A stretch of DNA of 19,304 nucleotides, taken from assembly GCA_964496755.1 (NCBI GenBank), contig CAZCBD010000031.1, positions 1 through 19,304 on the forward strand, read 5' to 3'. The stretch is from CAZCBD01 sp964496755 (GTDB lineage Bacteria; Bacteroidota; Ignavibacteria; Ignavibacteriales; Melioribacteraceae). The notes beneath the pieces are model-generated. The model was not told the DNA's origin. It worked only from the letters and a program-made list of their open reading frames with translations, and did not search any database. A program made the position numbers and the translations under genes. Of the stretch, positions 1 through 7,544 are shown piece by piece. Within the stretch, counting starts at the first letter, position 1; each line of letters starts with the position of its first letter.

Positions 1-1255
1 ACTTATTATTTAGCGCATCAACTTGAAAATATTTTGGAATTTCGAAAAGGGGAATTTGCAAAAAGGCCATCATACCTTTTTTAATATTAAAGTAAAACTT
101 CAGATCATTTTTACTCTTATCCGAAACAATTAAAATCTGTTTGTCTTTTGACAACCATATATTATTTAATGCTGATGTTAAAACAATATTAGTTGCATCA
201 TTAAATTTTTTAAGATTAAATATTTTAACCTTACCACTATTTGTACTTAAAATAATTTTCTTTGCCCTGTATCTTACCTTAGATGATTCTGAACATAGAG
301 ATAAAATAAAGGGAACCGAAAATTCGGAACCCAAATTATATCTGATTTTCAATTCCGAATCAGTAACATAAATAATGTCATTGTTTCCATCGGAATCAAT
401 ATCTCCAACCGTAAAATCATTTATGTTTGGTTCTTTAATTAAAATACTATCTTTTGAAAACGATGAAATAGAATCGCCCCATATTATTCTTAATTCACTT
501 TTTGTTGAATAAAGAATATCTTTGTTAGAATCTTTATTAAAATCAATTAATTTAAACTGTAAAACTTTACGGTTATTTTTTAGACTTCGGGTTCGAATAA
601 AATCGTCACCATCAAAAAAATCGAAACTATTCGTAATTATATTTAGTCCTATTAATTGACTGTACTCTTTTTCATCTTTAGACAAATAATAAAATTGAGA
701 ATACGAATTTCCCTCATACATTTTCTTTACGGCTAATTTATATTTTTCTTCTTCAACTAACGAAAAACCGTCAAAAGCTTCGCCATATACAATAGATAGA
801 ATATTATCATTGTTTCGAGACCTTTTAACAAATATTTTTTCAGGATAACCAATTAAGTTACGTTCAAATAAAAGTTGGAGAGTTCCGGATTTGGTAAAAG
901 ACAAAAGACCGATTTTTCGTTTTTTTCTTGAAGTAAAAATATATGTTTGCCCGGAGCCCGGAATAGCTTTGTATTTTTGAATATCAGAAATAGGATAGAA
1001 AAAGAATTTCGAAAAACTTTTGAAATTTTCTGATGAATTAAAATCTCTAAATAAATGAACTTTCTTCTTATTTGCCCCGAAAAAAATTATATCTTCTTTA
1101 GTATCACTGTCAAAATCTAAAAAAGTAAAATCTCTAACTGAGCTAAGTATATCGTATTCCCTAACAGTCCAAATTTTTTTGATTTTCGTTTGCGCAAAAA
1201 CAACCGAAAAAAGTAAACTTTGAATTAAAAATATTATAAAAAAAATCTTTTTCAT
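1..1255 (-). CDS. Secreted FG-GAP/VCBS-like repeat protein (3' end beyond window)
   Basis: An uninterrupted frame starts at an ATG at 1253-1255 and stays open to the left edge, giving at least 418 residues; the C-terminus is missing. A signal peptide is clear: MKK, a hydrophobic stretch, then a likely cut after VFAQ near residue 22. Three calcium-loop-like acidic motifs of the FG-GAP/VCBS type (DxDxDxxxD or close) lie at about residues 47-55 (DFDSDTKED), 238-246 (DFNKDSNKD) and 285-293 (DIDSDGNND), each followed by a hydrophobic beta strand. Such repeats usually build beta-propellers in exported proteins. The gene lies 89 bp downstream of the BamD-like gene on the same strand and may be co-transcribed with it. 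No clear ribosome binding site precedes the ATG. The specific role is unknown, because repeat motifs indicate fold rather than function. Confidence 0.75.
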   Translation of the reverse strand, partial: MKKIFFIIFLIQSLLFSVVFAQTKIKKIWTVREYDILSSVRDFTFLDFDSDTKEDIIFFGANKKKVHLFRDFNSSENFKSFSKFFFYPISDIQKYKAIPGSGQTYIFTSRKKRKIGLLSFTKSGTLQLLFERNLIGYPEKIFVKRSRNNDNILSIVYGEAFDGFSLVEEEKYKLAVKKMYEGNSYSQFYYLSKDEKEYSQLIGLNIITNSFDFFDGDDFIRTRSLKNNRKVLQFKLIDFNKDSNKDILYSTKSELRIIWGDSISSFSKDSILIKEPNINDFTVGDIDSDGNNDIIYVTDSELKIRYNLGSEFSVPFILSLCSESSKVRYRAKKIILSTNSGKVKIFNLKKFNDATNIVLTSALNNIWLSKDKQILIVSDKSKNDLKFYFNIKKGMMAFLQIPLFEIPKYFQVDALNNK

Positions 1256-1344
1256 ATTATGTAAATTTAACACTAAAAAAAATCGAAGAAAAACCCAAAA
1301 GTTAATCTCCGATCAAAAAATTAAAACAAAAAAAAGTTCATTAA

Positions 1345-2088
1345 TTATTTTTCAGTGGAAATATTTTCAACTATTAATTTCACTTTTTCTAATTTATCAA
1401 AATTCGGATAGCGCGATGCAAGCAACAAATACTCACGTTTTGCTTCATCAAATCTTTCTTTATTCAGTAAAATATTGATTCGTTTAAACATTGCTTCTGG
1501 AGCAAATCTGGTATCGTGATAATGATTTACAACATACTTAAAAGATTTTAATGCAGCTGTATAATACTCCATTTTCTCGTAAATCACTCCTGCATTAAAT
1601 TCTTTCTCTGCCAATTTTAATGTTAATTCTTTTATTTTTTTCTCAGCTTCGGAACATTTTTCATTAGTCGGGAAAAAATCTAAAAAAGCTTGAAATTCTT
1701 CGATCGCTTTTTTTGTATATCCTTGTTCTAATGGCGCAGGCGGAGAAAGTTGATAATATGATTCGGCTAGCATAAATTGGGCTTCGGGAACAAATTTACT
1801 TGCAGGAATATCTCTTATTAATTTGCTGAATTCATAAGCTGCAAGAATAAATTCGCGACGTTTAAAGTAAGTCATACCCAAATAAAACTGTGCATCATCA
1901 ATAATCGCATTGCCCGGATTTTGTAATAAAATAGATTTGAATTGATTTCTGGCTTCATAAAAATCTTGTTCATCGTATAATTTTTTCGCATATTCAAAAT
2001 GACCTTCAGCTGTTAATTTTGCAATATCAACAGTTTCTGCACATCCAAATAAAACTAACAATAATAAAGTAACTGTAATTCTTTTCAT
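1345..2088 (-). CDS. bamD: BamD-like outer-membrane assembly lipoprotein
   Basis: This is a 247-residue lipoprotein with tetratricopeptide-type helical repeats. The N-terminus MKRITVTLLLLVLFGC carries a lipobox (LFGC), with lipidated Cys16. The rest is helical pairs such as YAKKLYDEQDFYEARNQF, followed by FYLGMTYFKRREFILAAYEF, and a later FNAGVIYEKMEYYTAALKSF, typical of BamD/YfiO, which is usually about 240-280 residues. BamD is the essential periplasmic lipoprotein that works with BamA to insert outer-membrane beta-barrels. A GTG twelve bases further upstream (2098-2100) is also in frame. I chose the ATG because it gives a standard lipoprotein signal and because the GGAG at 2100-2103 overlaps that GTG and reads as its ribosome binding site. 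A different TPR lipoprotein of the same fold (YbgF/CpoB-like) is the main alternative. Confidence 0.85.
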   Translation of the reverse strand: MKRITVTLLLLVLFGCAETVDIAKLTAEGHFEYAKKLYDEQDFYEARNQFKSILLQNPGNAIIDDAQFYLGMTYFKRREFILAAYEFSKLIRDIPASKFVPEAQFMLAESYYQLSPPAPLEQGYTKKAIEEFQAFLDFFPTNEKCSEAEKKIKELTLKLAEKEFNAGVIYEKMEYYTAALKSFKYVVNHYHDTRFAPEAMFKRINILLNKERFDEAKREYLLLASRYPNFDKLEKVKLIVENISTEK

Positions 2089-2099
2089 TAAGTCTATCA

Positions 2100-2103
2100 C
2101 TCC
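2100..2103 (-). promoter_or_regulatory. Ribosome binding site of the bamD-like gene
   Basis: On the minus strand GGAG sits 11 bases before the ATG at 2086-2088. The spacing is slightly long. It overlaps the alternative GTG start, which argues for the ATG. Confidence 0.45.
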
Positions 2104-2178
2104 GAAAATTTCGTATCAAAATTTAAGAAAAATATATTTCGCATTAAACTAAATAACAAATTTAATTAACGAATTTAT

Positions 2179-2763
2179 TTACTGAGTTCTCACAAAGAAA
2201 AATAAAACAACTGATAAAATAGCAGTACCAATTGCAATAACAGGTTCTACAAGGCTTTCAACAAAAGGTTCCGTCGGTATTTCTGACTGAGTGAAAGCAA
2301 ATTGGGAATTTTCCAATTGCCCTATTTTTTCAACTTCAACAGTATCCGACTTGATGTATAAAATTTCCTTCAAAATATTTTTCCGATTTATTGCTAATCG
2401 GTAATTTCCTTTCAGTGTAATTTTCCGCTCCACAAAATATGACCCGAACAAACCGTTACGCCAAATCCGAGGATAAGCAACTCCAACACTATCAATAAAT
2501 AGAATTAGTTTAGTATTAAGATTTTTATTAGCAAAATCCACTCTAACTTTTTCTTTTATATTTAATAGAAACCTATTTTTTAGTATATCACTCCCTTCTA
2601 TCCATTTTGTTTCTACAAAACATGAATCCCGTTCATCCAATTCCATCAAAATCGTATTGGAAATAGAATCAACAATCGAATAACAAATAGTTAAATTTGA
2701 ACTTTGTGAATACAAGTTTTGGCTTATAGATAAAACTAAAATTATTGGAAATATTTTTCTCAT
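2179..2763 (-). CDS. Exported protein of unknown function with C-terminal membrane anchor
   Basis: I do not recognise a family for this 194-residue protein. The N-terminus (MRKIFPIILVLSISQ, then NLYSQ) is a signal peptide with a probable cut after SQ near residue 20. The middle is mixed alpha/beta, with a stretch around residues 105-125 (the segment beginning FGSYFVERKITLKGNYRL) that looks like beta strands. The last 25 residues contain one hydrophobic helix (IAIGTAILSVVLFFF) followed by a short RTQ tail, so the mature protein is probably held in the inner membrane by its C-terminus with the body in the periplasm. It lies 90 bp upstream of the bamD-like gene on the same strand, which hints at an envelope role. 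No ribosome binding site is obvious. Confidence 0.65.
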   Translation of the reverse strand: MRKIFPIILVLSISQNLYSQSSNLTICYSIVDSISNTILMELDERDSCFVETKWIEGSDILKNRFLLNIKEKVRVDFANKNLNTKLILFIDSVGVAYPRIWRNGLFGSYFVERKITLKGNYRLAINRKNILKEILYIKSDTVEVEKIGQLENSQFAFTQSEIPTEPFVESLVEPVIAIGTAILSVVLFFFVRTQ

Positions 2764-2817
2764 TGAACAAAAACCATTATTTTTGAAAGTAAGATTAATA
2801 CATACAAAATTATTACC

Positions 2818-2846
2818 TTGCCTTTGATATTTAGAATTAATAATAT
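2818..2846 (+). promoter_or_regulatory. Candidate sigma-70-type promoter for the PorV/PorQ-family gene
   Basis: TTGCCT at 2818-2823 and TAATAT at 2841-2846 are separated by 17 bases, and the second box lies 24 bases before the ATG at 2871. Spacing and boxes fit a housekeeping promoter, but such matches are common by chance in AT-rich DNA. Confidence 0.35.
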
Positions 2847-2870
2847 CAAAAATTAATTTAAAGGAATTTT

Positions 2871-3794
2871 ATGAAAAAAGTTTATTTAATACTCATATTT
2901 TTTACAATAAGCTTAAATGCTCAAAGTACATACGATTTTTTACGAATTACCGCCTCCCCAAGAGCCGAAGCGCTGGCTGGTGGTTTCTTAACAATAAACG
3001 ATGATCCGAATGTTATCTTTTTTAATCCTGCCGGCATTTATTCTTTAACCGATAATCCGGTATCATTTTCATACATGAGCCACATTGCAAACATAAAATT
3101 CTACAATGCCGTGTATTCTCAGCAAATTTCAACTATTGGACGATTTGCATTTGGAATTCAGTATTCTAATTACGGTGATTTTATTGAAGCAGACGCTGCG
3201 GGAAATAAGCTTGGTACATTCGGAGCAAACGAAATGGCTATTATAATCGGATACTCTCGGGAAATTATGAAAAATCTTTTTGTAGGTTCCAATGTAAAGT
3301 TCATTTATTCCGGAATTCAGAATTATTCTTCTACAGCAATCGGGTTTGATTTCGGAGCTCAATATTTTTTAAAATCTTTAAACTTAAGATTCGGTTGTGC
3401 AGTTACAAATTTGGGAACTCAGCTAACAAATTATTCCAGCAAAAAAGAAAATTTGCCGTTTGATATACAACTTGGTGTTGCAAAGAAATTAGAACATTTA
3501 CCTCTTCAATTATTTGTAACACTGAAAAGATTGGGAGATACCTCTATTGATTTCTCAAAACGATTGCAGTATTTCACAGTAGCTGCCGAATTGAATACAA
3601 GTAAGTCTTTCTCTATTCGTATCGGTTATGATGCTTCAAAAAGAAAGGATCTGAAAATTGCAACTACAACAGGATTAGCCGGTTTTAATGTTGGTATCGG
3701 ATTAATGATTAGTACGTATAGAATTGATTATGCGTTCTCTTCATTAGGAGAAATCGGAAGTATTAATAGAATTGGAATTTCAACTAAGTTTTAA
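2871..3794 (+). CDS. PorV/PorQ-family outer-membrane protein
   Basis: This is a 307-residue exported beta-barrel protein. The signal peptide (MKKVYLILIFFTISLNAQ) is cut near residue 18. The mature N-terminus shows the family signature: a SPRAEALAGGF segment, then an acidic turn and FFNPAGIYSL, which correspond to the usual SARAxxLGGAF and NPAGL motifs. Alternating beta strands rich in Gly, Tyr and Phe follow to the C-terminal Phe, as in FadL-like barrels. PorV and PorQ are outer-membrane parts of type IX secretion, but this superfamily has many paralogues in Ignavibacteria whose role is not settled, so involvement in secretion is inference. No other type IX gene is in the window. The AAGGAA at 2861-2866 fixes the start. 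It lies divergently from the 2179-2763 gene and converges on the sirtuin gene with only 26 bases between. Confidence 0.8.
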   Translation: MKKVYLILIFFTISLNAQSTYDFLRITASPRAEALAGGFLTINDDPNVIFFNPAGIYSLTDNPVSFSYMSHIANIKFYNAVYSQQISTIGRFAFGIQYSNYGDFIEADAAGNKLGTFGANEMAIIIGYSREIMKNLFVGSNVKFIYSGIQNYSSTAIGFDFGAQYFLKSLNLRFGCAVTNLGTQLTNYSSKKENLPFDIQLGVAKKLEHLPLQLFVTLKRLGDTSIDFSKRLQYFTVAAELNTSKSFSIRIGYDASKRKDLKIATTTGLAGFNVGIGLMISTYRIDYAFSSLGEIGSINRIGISTKF

Positions 3795-3820
3795 TATTAA
3801 ATATTTAGTTGTCGAAATTA

Positions 3821-4579
3821 TTAAACTTTAATTTTTTTGATTTCAGTTATCAAAGCAGGTAAAATTTCGCCTGCTTTCCCTTTGTAAAAATAGTCTGCTT
3901 TTGATGTTAGTGGAGTTTCTTCAGTATTTATTTCTATTAAAAGAGCGCCAAAAGATTTGGCATTAATAGGAATTTGAGCAGCCGGATAAACCAATCCGGA
4001 GGAGCCTATCACAAAGCAAATATCCGCAGTTTCTGCAGCTATTTCAGCTTTAGACCAAACATCCTGCGGTAAAGATTCACCAAACCATACTACATCCGGC
4101 CTTATCAGTCCGTTACATTTCTCACATTTAGGTACAGTTTCACTGGCCGAAATATTATTGCTTATTTCAAAGTTTTCATTACAATCTATACAATAATTAC
4201 GCGTAATATTTCCATGCAATTCATAAATTATTTTACTACCTGCTTGCATGTGTAAATTGTCAACATTTTGCGTAATAACGGCAACACGTTTAAAATACTT
4301 TTCTGCTTCAGCAATAGCCTTGTGCCCGTTATTGGGTTTGCATTTTTCAATTATCATTCTGCGATACTGATACCATTGCCACACCAAATCTGGATTACAA
4401 ATGAAAGCGTTAAAATTTGCTAATTCTTCGGGCTTAAACTTTTTCCAAATCCCGTCTTCGCCTCTAAAAGTGGGAATACCGCTTTCAGCGGATATTCCGG
4501 AACCTGTAAAAAAAACCAGAGAGTTTGCAGCTTTAACTACTTCTTTTAATCTTGAATCAAAATTTACTTCAATTGTCAT
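3821..4579 (-). CDS. cobB: Sir2-family NAD-dependent protein deacylase (CobB/SIRT5-like)
   Basis: This is a 252-residue sirtuin of normal bacterial length. The NAD-binding motif reads GSGISAESGIPTFRG (26-40), with Ser where GAGIS is usual. The TQNVDNLH motif is at 103-110 and the catalytic His is H122 in ELHGN. Four zinc ligands form C130-x2-C133 and C152-x2-C155, followed by RPDVVWFGE. Y70 and R73 form the YxxR pair that in CobB and SIRT5 binds the carboxylate of succinyl- or malonyl-lysine, so desuccinylase or demalonylase activity is likely alongside deacetylation. It consumes NAD+ and releases nicotinamide and O-acyl-ADP-ribose in the cytoplasm. Its ATG overlaps the TGA of the hybrid kinase gene (ATGA, 4576-4579), so it should be translated with that gene as the last member of the signalling operon. 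The family call is firm; acyl preference is inferred. Confidence 0.93.
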   Translation of the reverse strand: MTIEVNFDSRLKEVVKAANSLVFFTGSGISAESGIPTFRGEDGIWKKFKPEELANFNAFICNPDLVWQWYQYRRMIIEKCKPNNGHKAIAEAEKYFKRVAVITQNVDNLHMQAGSKIIYELHGNITRNYCIDCNENFEISNNISASETVPKCEKCNGLIRPDVVWFGESLPQDVWSKAEIAAETADICFVIGSSGLVYPAAQIPINAKSFGALLIEINTEETPLTSKADYFYKGKAGEILPALITEIKKIKV

Positions 4580-6063
4580 AAAACCATTTCTTTAACTAAA
4601 TTTATAAAAGTTTCGGGTGCAACGGGTTTTTCAATAAAATTATCAACATCAAGTTTTAAATATTTTTCTTTTACTTCGTCGGTTAATTTTCCTGAAATAA
4701 TTATAATCGGAATGTATGCGTCTTTATCTTTTTTTCTAACTGCTTCAGCCAAATGCAGACCATTCATTAACGGCATATCATGGTCGGTAATTACAATGGA
4801 GGGCAATCGTTTTAGCAAATGGCTCATAGCCTCATAACCATTTTCAGAAATTATAATTTCATAATTCGGAACAGCTTTGCGTAAAAGTTTCAGATATAAT
4901 TCCAAAACCTCCGGATCATCTTCCACAAGTAAAATACTATTTTGTGCTTCGGGCAATGTTATGTGAAATTCAGTTCCTTTATTTTCTTCGGAATAAAACC
5001 AAATTTTACCTTTATGTTTTTCAACAATTTCTTTTACCAAAAGTAAACCGAGTCCGGTACCCTTTTCACCATTTGTACCATCGGTTGAAATTTTTTTATC
5101 TATTTTAAATAAATCTTTTTGTTTTTCTTCTGAGATACCTACACCCTCGTCTTTAACGATTATTTCAATTTCATTTTTGTTGTATCTTTCGACAGAAACA
5201 TCGATTTTTTTTCCGTTTGGTGTAAATTTAATTGCATTACTCAATAAGTTCATCAAAACTTGATTTATTAATCGAAGATCGGCACTTATTTCAAATTCAC
5301 TTGAAATATTAACATCAACGGTAATATTTTTTTTGATAGTTGCGCCGGTCAAAGAGGCAACACATCCATCAATCAAATCGCTTACTTTCAATACTTGTTT
5401 TTCAATTTGAAGCCTACCTGTTTGAAGTCGCGACCAATCAAGTAAATAATTAATTAATTGTAATTGCGAGTTGGATGCTTCATAAATGTAACCTACATAT
5501 TCATTTCTGTTTTCTTCGGGCAAATCGGATTCATTCATCAGAATTTCTGAAAATCCCAATAAGCTTGTAAAAGGTGCTCTTAAATCATGCGAAATAATTG
5601 AAATAAATTTGTCTTTTGAAGAGTTAATTGAATTCAGTTGTAAACATGCTTTTTTTAATTTTTCTTCATTTTCTTTAATTTCAGAAACATCTGTAACTAA
5701 TCCGATTACCGTTTTAACGGTACCGTCATTTTTCCTGTAAAAAATTAAATTTTCTTTCACCCAAATAGTTTTAGAATTTTTCTTTACTATTCTAAAATTC
5801 AAAGAAGCATTTTTAATTTCAGGATTTTGCTCAAAACTTATCATCTTCTTTTTTATATGCTGCAAATCATCTTGATAAACAATGGAAAGAATTCTTCCCG
5901 GCTTAATCAGGATTTGTTCGGGTAAATATCCTGTTAAATTAAAAAAGGAATCCGAATAAAAGACCTTTCGTTTTTCTGTAGTATAATCTGCATACCATAA
6001 ATAGACCTGTGAATCACTTAAGAAGTTTTTAATTATTTCAAAATCAAAATTTTCTTTATTCAA
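4576..6063 (-). CDS. PAS-domain hybrid histidine kinase with C-terminal receiver
   Basis: This is a soluble hybrid sensor kinase of 495 residues, counted from the TTG at 6063. Domains in order are: a PAS/PAC domain (about 20-130, with FYSDSFFNLTGY and the trailing GLVTDVSEIKE); a HisKA domain with phospho-accepting H159 in SHDLRAPF; an ATPase domain with the N box around NLLSNAIKF, DEGVGI and GTGLGL; and a receiver domain from about 375 with LLVEDD, phospho-acceptor D427 (TDHDMP) and conserved K479. There is no signal peptide or membrane helix, so it senses in the cytoplasm. No ATG is available before the middle of the PAS domain. In-frame TTG codons at 6073-6075 and 6061-6063 are the choices; GGGAG at 6069-6073 points to the second. 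It follows the sigma-54 activator by about 86 bp and overlaps the sirtuin gene by four bases. No separate phosphotransfer or output domain is visible. Confidence 0.92.
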   Translation of the reverse strand: MNKENFDFEIIKNFLSDSQVYLWYADYTTEKRKVFYSDSFFNLTGYLPEQILIKPGRILSIVYQDDLQHIKKKMISFEQNPEIKNASLNFRIVKKNSKTIWVKENLIFYRKNDGTVKTVIGLVTDVSEIKENEEKLKKACLQLNSINSSKDKFISIISHDLRAPFTSLLGFSEILMNESDLPEENRNEYVGYIYEASNSQLQLINYLLDWSRLQTGRLQIEKQVLKVSDLIDGCVASLTGATIKKNITVDVNISSEFEISADLRLINQVLMNLLSNAIKFTPNGKKIDVSVERYNKNEIEIIVKDEGVGISEEKQKDLFKIDKKISTDGTNGEKGTGLGLLLVKEIVEKHKGKIWFYSEENKGTEFHITLPEAQNSILLVEDDPEVLELYLKLLRKAVPNYEIIISENGYEAMSHLLKRLPSIVITDHDMPLMNGLHLAEAVRKKDKDAYIPIIIISGKLTDEVKEKYLKLDVDNFIEKPVAPETFINLVKEMVL

Positions 6064-6068
6064 AGAAA

Positions 6069-6073
6069 CTCCC
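6069..6073 (-). promoter_or_regulatory. Ribosome binding site deciding the TTG start of the hybrid kinase
   Basis: On the minus strand GGGAG is followed by five bases and a TTG at 6061-6063. An in-frame TAA lies two codons before the other TTG (6073-6075), so initiation must use one of these two codons. Confidence 0.55.
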
Positions 6074-6149
6074 AATTTATTTTAACGTAGAGATAATTCA
6101 ATTTGTTTAAATTAAAAGAAAGCAAAAACATTTTAAAATAATAAATTTA

Positions 6150-7526
6150 TTACTTGTCGTTACAATTTTTTGACATTTTAGTAGGAATTTCCAAATCTTC
6201 CATTTTTCTGTACAAAGAAGATAAACCTATATTTAATGCTTTAGAAACAGCTTCCTTATCATAATTATATTTTTTAATAATTTTTTTAATGTGCTCACGT
6301 TCAAAATTTTTAGTTGCCTCTTTTAGTGCATCAGGATATTCAATTTCAGAAAGTTTACCTTTAATATTATCAGATAATTCGTTTATCGTAATAATATTAT
6401 CCGAAGCAAAAATCACCGCACGCTCAATAACATTTTCCAATTCTCTTACGCCACCACGCCAATCGTGTGCAATTAAAGCACGCATGGTTTGATTATCAAT
6501 TCCCAAAACCGGTTTGCTCATTTCCATACAATATTTTTCAATAAAATGTTCAACAAGAAGAGGAATATCACTTTTCCTATCATTCAATGATGGCAATTTA
6601 ACCTCCACAACATTTAGTCGATAATACAAGTCTTCCCTAAATTCACCCTTTTGGGTTTTCTCGTAAAGGTTTTTGTTAGTTGCTGCAATAATTCTAACAT
6701 TAGTAGTAATTGGTTTTGTGCCACCTACCGGAAAGAATTTTTTATCCTCAATTGCTCGTAAAAGTTTTACTTGTAAGTTTAGAGGCAAATCACCAATTTC
6801 ATCTAAAAAGATTGTACCTCCATCGGCTACTTTAAACAAACCCTGCTTATCCTCGGTTGCTCCCGTAAAGGATCCTTTTTTATGACCAAAGAGTTCGCTT
6901 TCAATTAAATTTTCGGAAATGGCCCCACAATTAATCGGTAAAAATATTTTATCTTTCCGTAAACTATTATAGTGCATTGCTTTTGCAACAAGTTCCTTGC
7001 CCGTACCGCTACTGCCAATAATCAAAACATTACTATTAGTGGGAGCTACATGCTTAATTAAATTAAAAACTTTTTTCATTTGTTCGCTTTTTCCGATTAT
7101 ATTTTGAAAACTAGCCGGCGATGAAATTCTTTGTCGCAATATTTTATTTTCGGTTGAAAGCTTTTTGTAATCTAGTAAGCGTTTTACTTTATTCAGAACA
7201 TCTTCAAATTCAACCGGTTTCACAAGATAATCGTATGCCCCGTGTCTAAGTGCCGTAATTGCGGTTTGAACCGAAGCAAAAGCCGTCATGATTAGAAAAA
7301 AAGTATTCGGTGATAACTTTGATGCTTCTTCCAACAATTGCATGCCATCTAAGTTTGGCATTTTAATATCTGAAATCACCAAATCATAATCTTCAGCTTT
7401 TATTTTTTCCAACGCTTCTTTACCATCTGCAGCAATATCAGTCTGATATCCCTCATCATCAAATATAATTTTTAGCGAATCTCTAATTGCCTTTTCGTCA
7501 TCTGCAACCAACACTTTTGAAACCAT
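6150..7526 (-). CDS. NtrC-family sigma-54-dependent response regulator
   Basis: This 458-residue cytoplasmic transcription activator has the standard three parts. The receiver (1-120) has the acidic pair D9-D10, phospho-acceptor D53 in SDIKMP, and K103. The AAA+ domain (about 141-375) has Walker A GSSGTGKE (172-179), the sigma-54 contact loop GSFTGA (219-224) and Walker B GGTIFLDE (237-244). The C-terminus is a Fis-type helix-turn-helix (about 415-450, KEAVSKALNIGLSSLYRKM). It should hydrolyse ATP to remodel RNA polymerase carrying sigma-54 at promoters of the -24/-12 class. A TTG 15 bases upstream is in frame, but AAAGGA at 7533-7538 sits six bases before the ATG, which I chose. It is 18 bp downstream of a histidine kinase gene, its obvious partner. 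The contact loop has Ser where GAFTGA is usual, a tolerated variant in some homologues. Confidence 0.95.
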   Translation of the reverse strand: MVSKVLVADDEKAIRDSLKIIFDDEGYQTDIAADGKEALEKIKAEDYDLVISDIKMPNLDGMQLLEEASKLSPNTFFLIMTAFASVQTAITALRHGAYDYLVKPVEFEDVLNKVKRLLDYKKLSTENKILRQRISSPASFQNIIGKSEQMKKVFNLIKHVAPTNSNVLIIGSSGTGKELVAKAMHYNSLRKDKIFLPINCGAISENLIESELFGHKKGSFTGATEDKQGLFKVADGGTIFLDEIGDLPLNLQVKLLRAIEDKKFFPVGGTKPITTNVRIIAATNKNLYEKTQKGEFREDLYYRLNVVEVKLPSLNDRKSDIPLLVEHFIEKYCMEMSKPVLGIDNQTMRALIAHDWRGGVRELENVIERAVIFASDNIITINELSDNIKGKLSEIEYPDALKEATKNFEREHIKKIIKKYNYDKEAVSKALNIGLSSLYRKMEDLEIPTKMSKNCNDK

Positions 7527-7532
7527 TATATT

Positions 7533-7538
7533 TCCTTT
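7533..7538 (-). promoter_or_regulatory. Ribosome binding site of the sigma-54 activator gene
   Basis: On the minus strand AAAGGA lies six bases before the ATG at 7524-7526, in the short gap after the kinase stop codon. It supports the ATG over an upstream in-frame TTG. Confidence 0.6.
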
Positions 7539-7544
7539 CAAGTT

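Noticed and set aside
141..371. Plus-strand frame of 76 codons near the left edge
   Set aside because: It lies inside the continuous minus-strand frame of the FG-GAP-like gene, which has a signal peptide and repeated acidic motifs, so this frame is a shadow.
6136..6152. Palindromic AATAAATTTATT after the sigma-54 activator gene as an operator
   Set aside because: Short, AT-only palindromes are expected by chance here, and it touches the stop-codon region of the activator gene.
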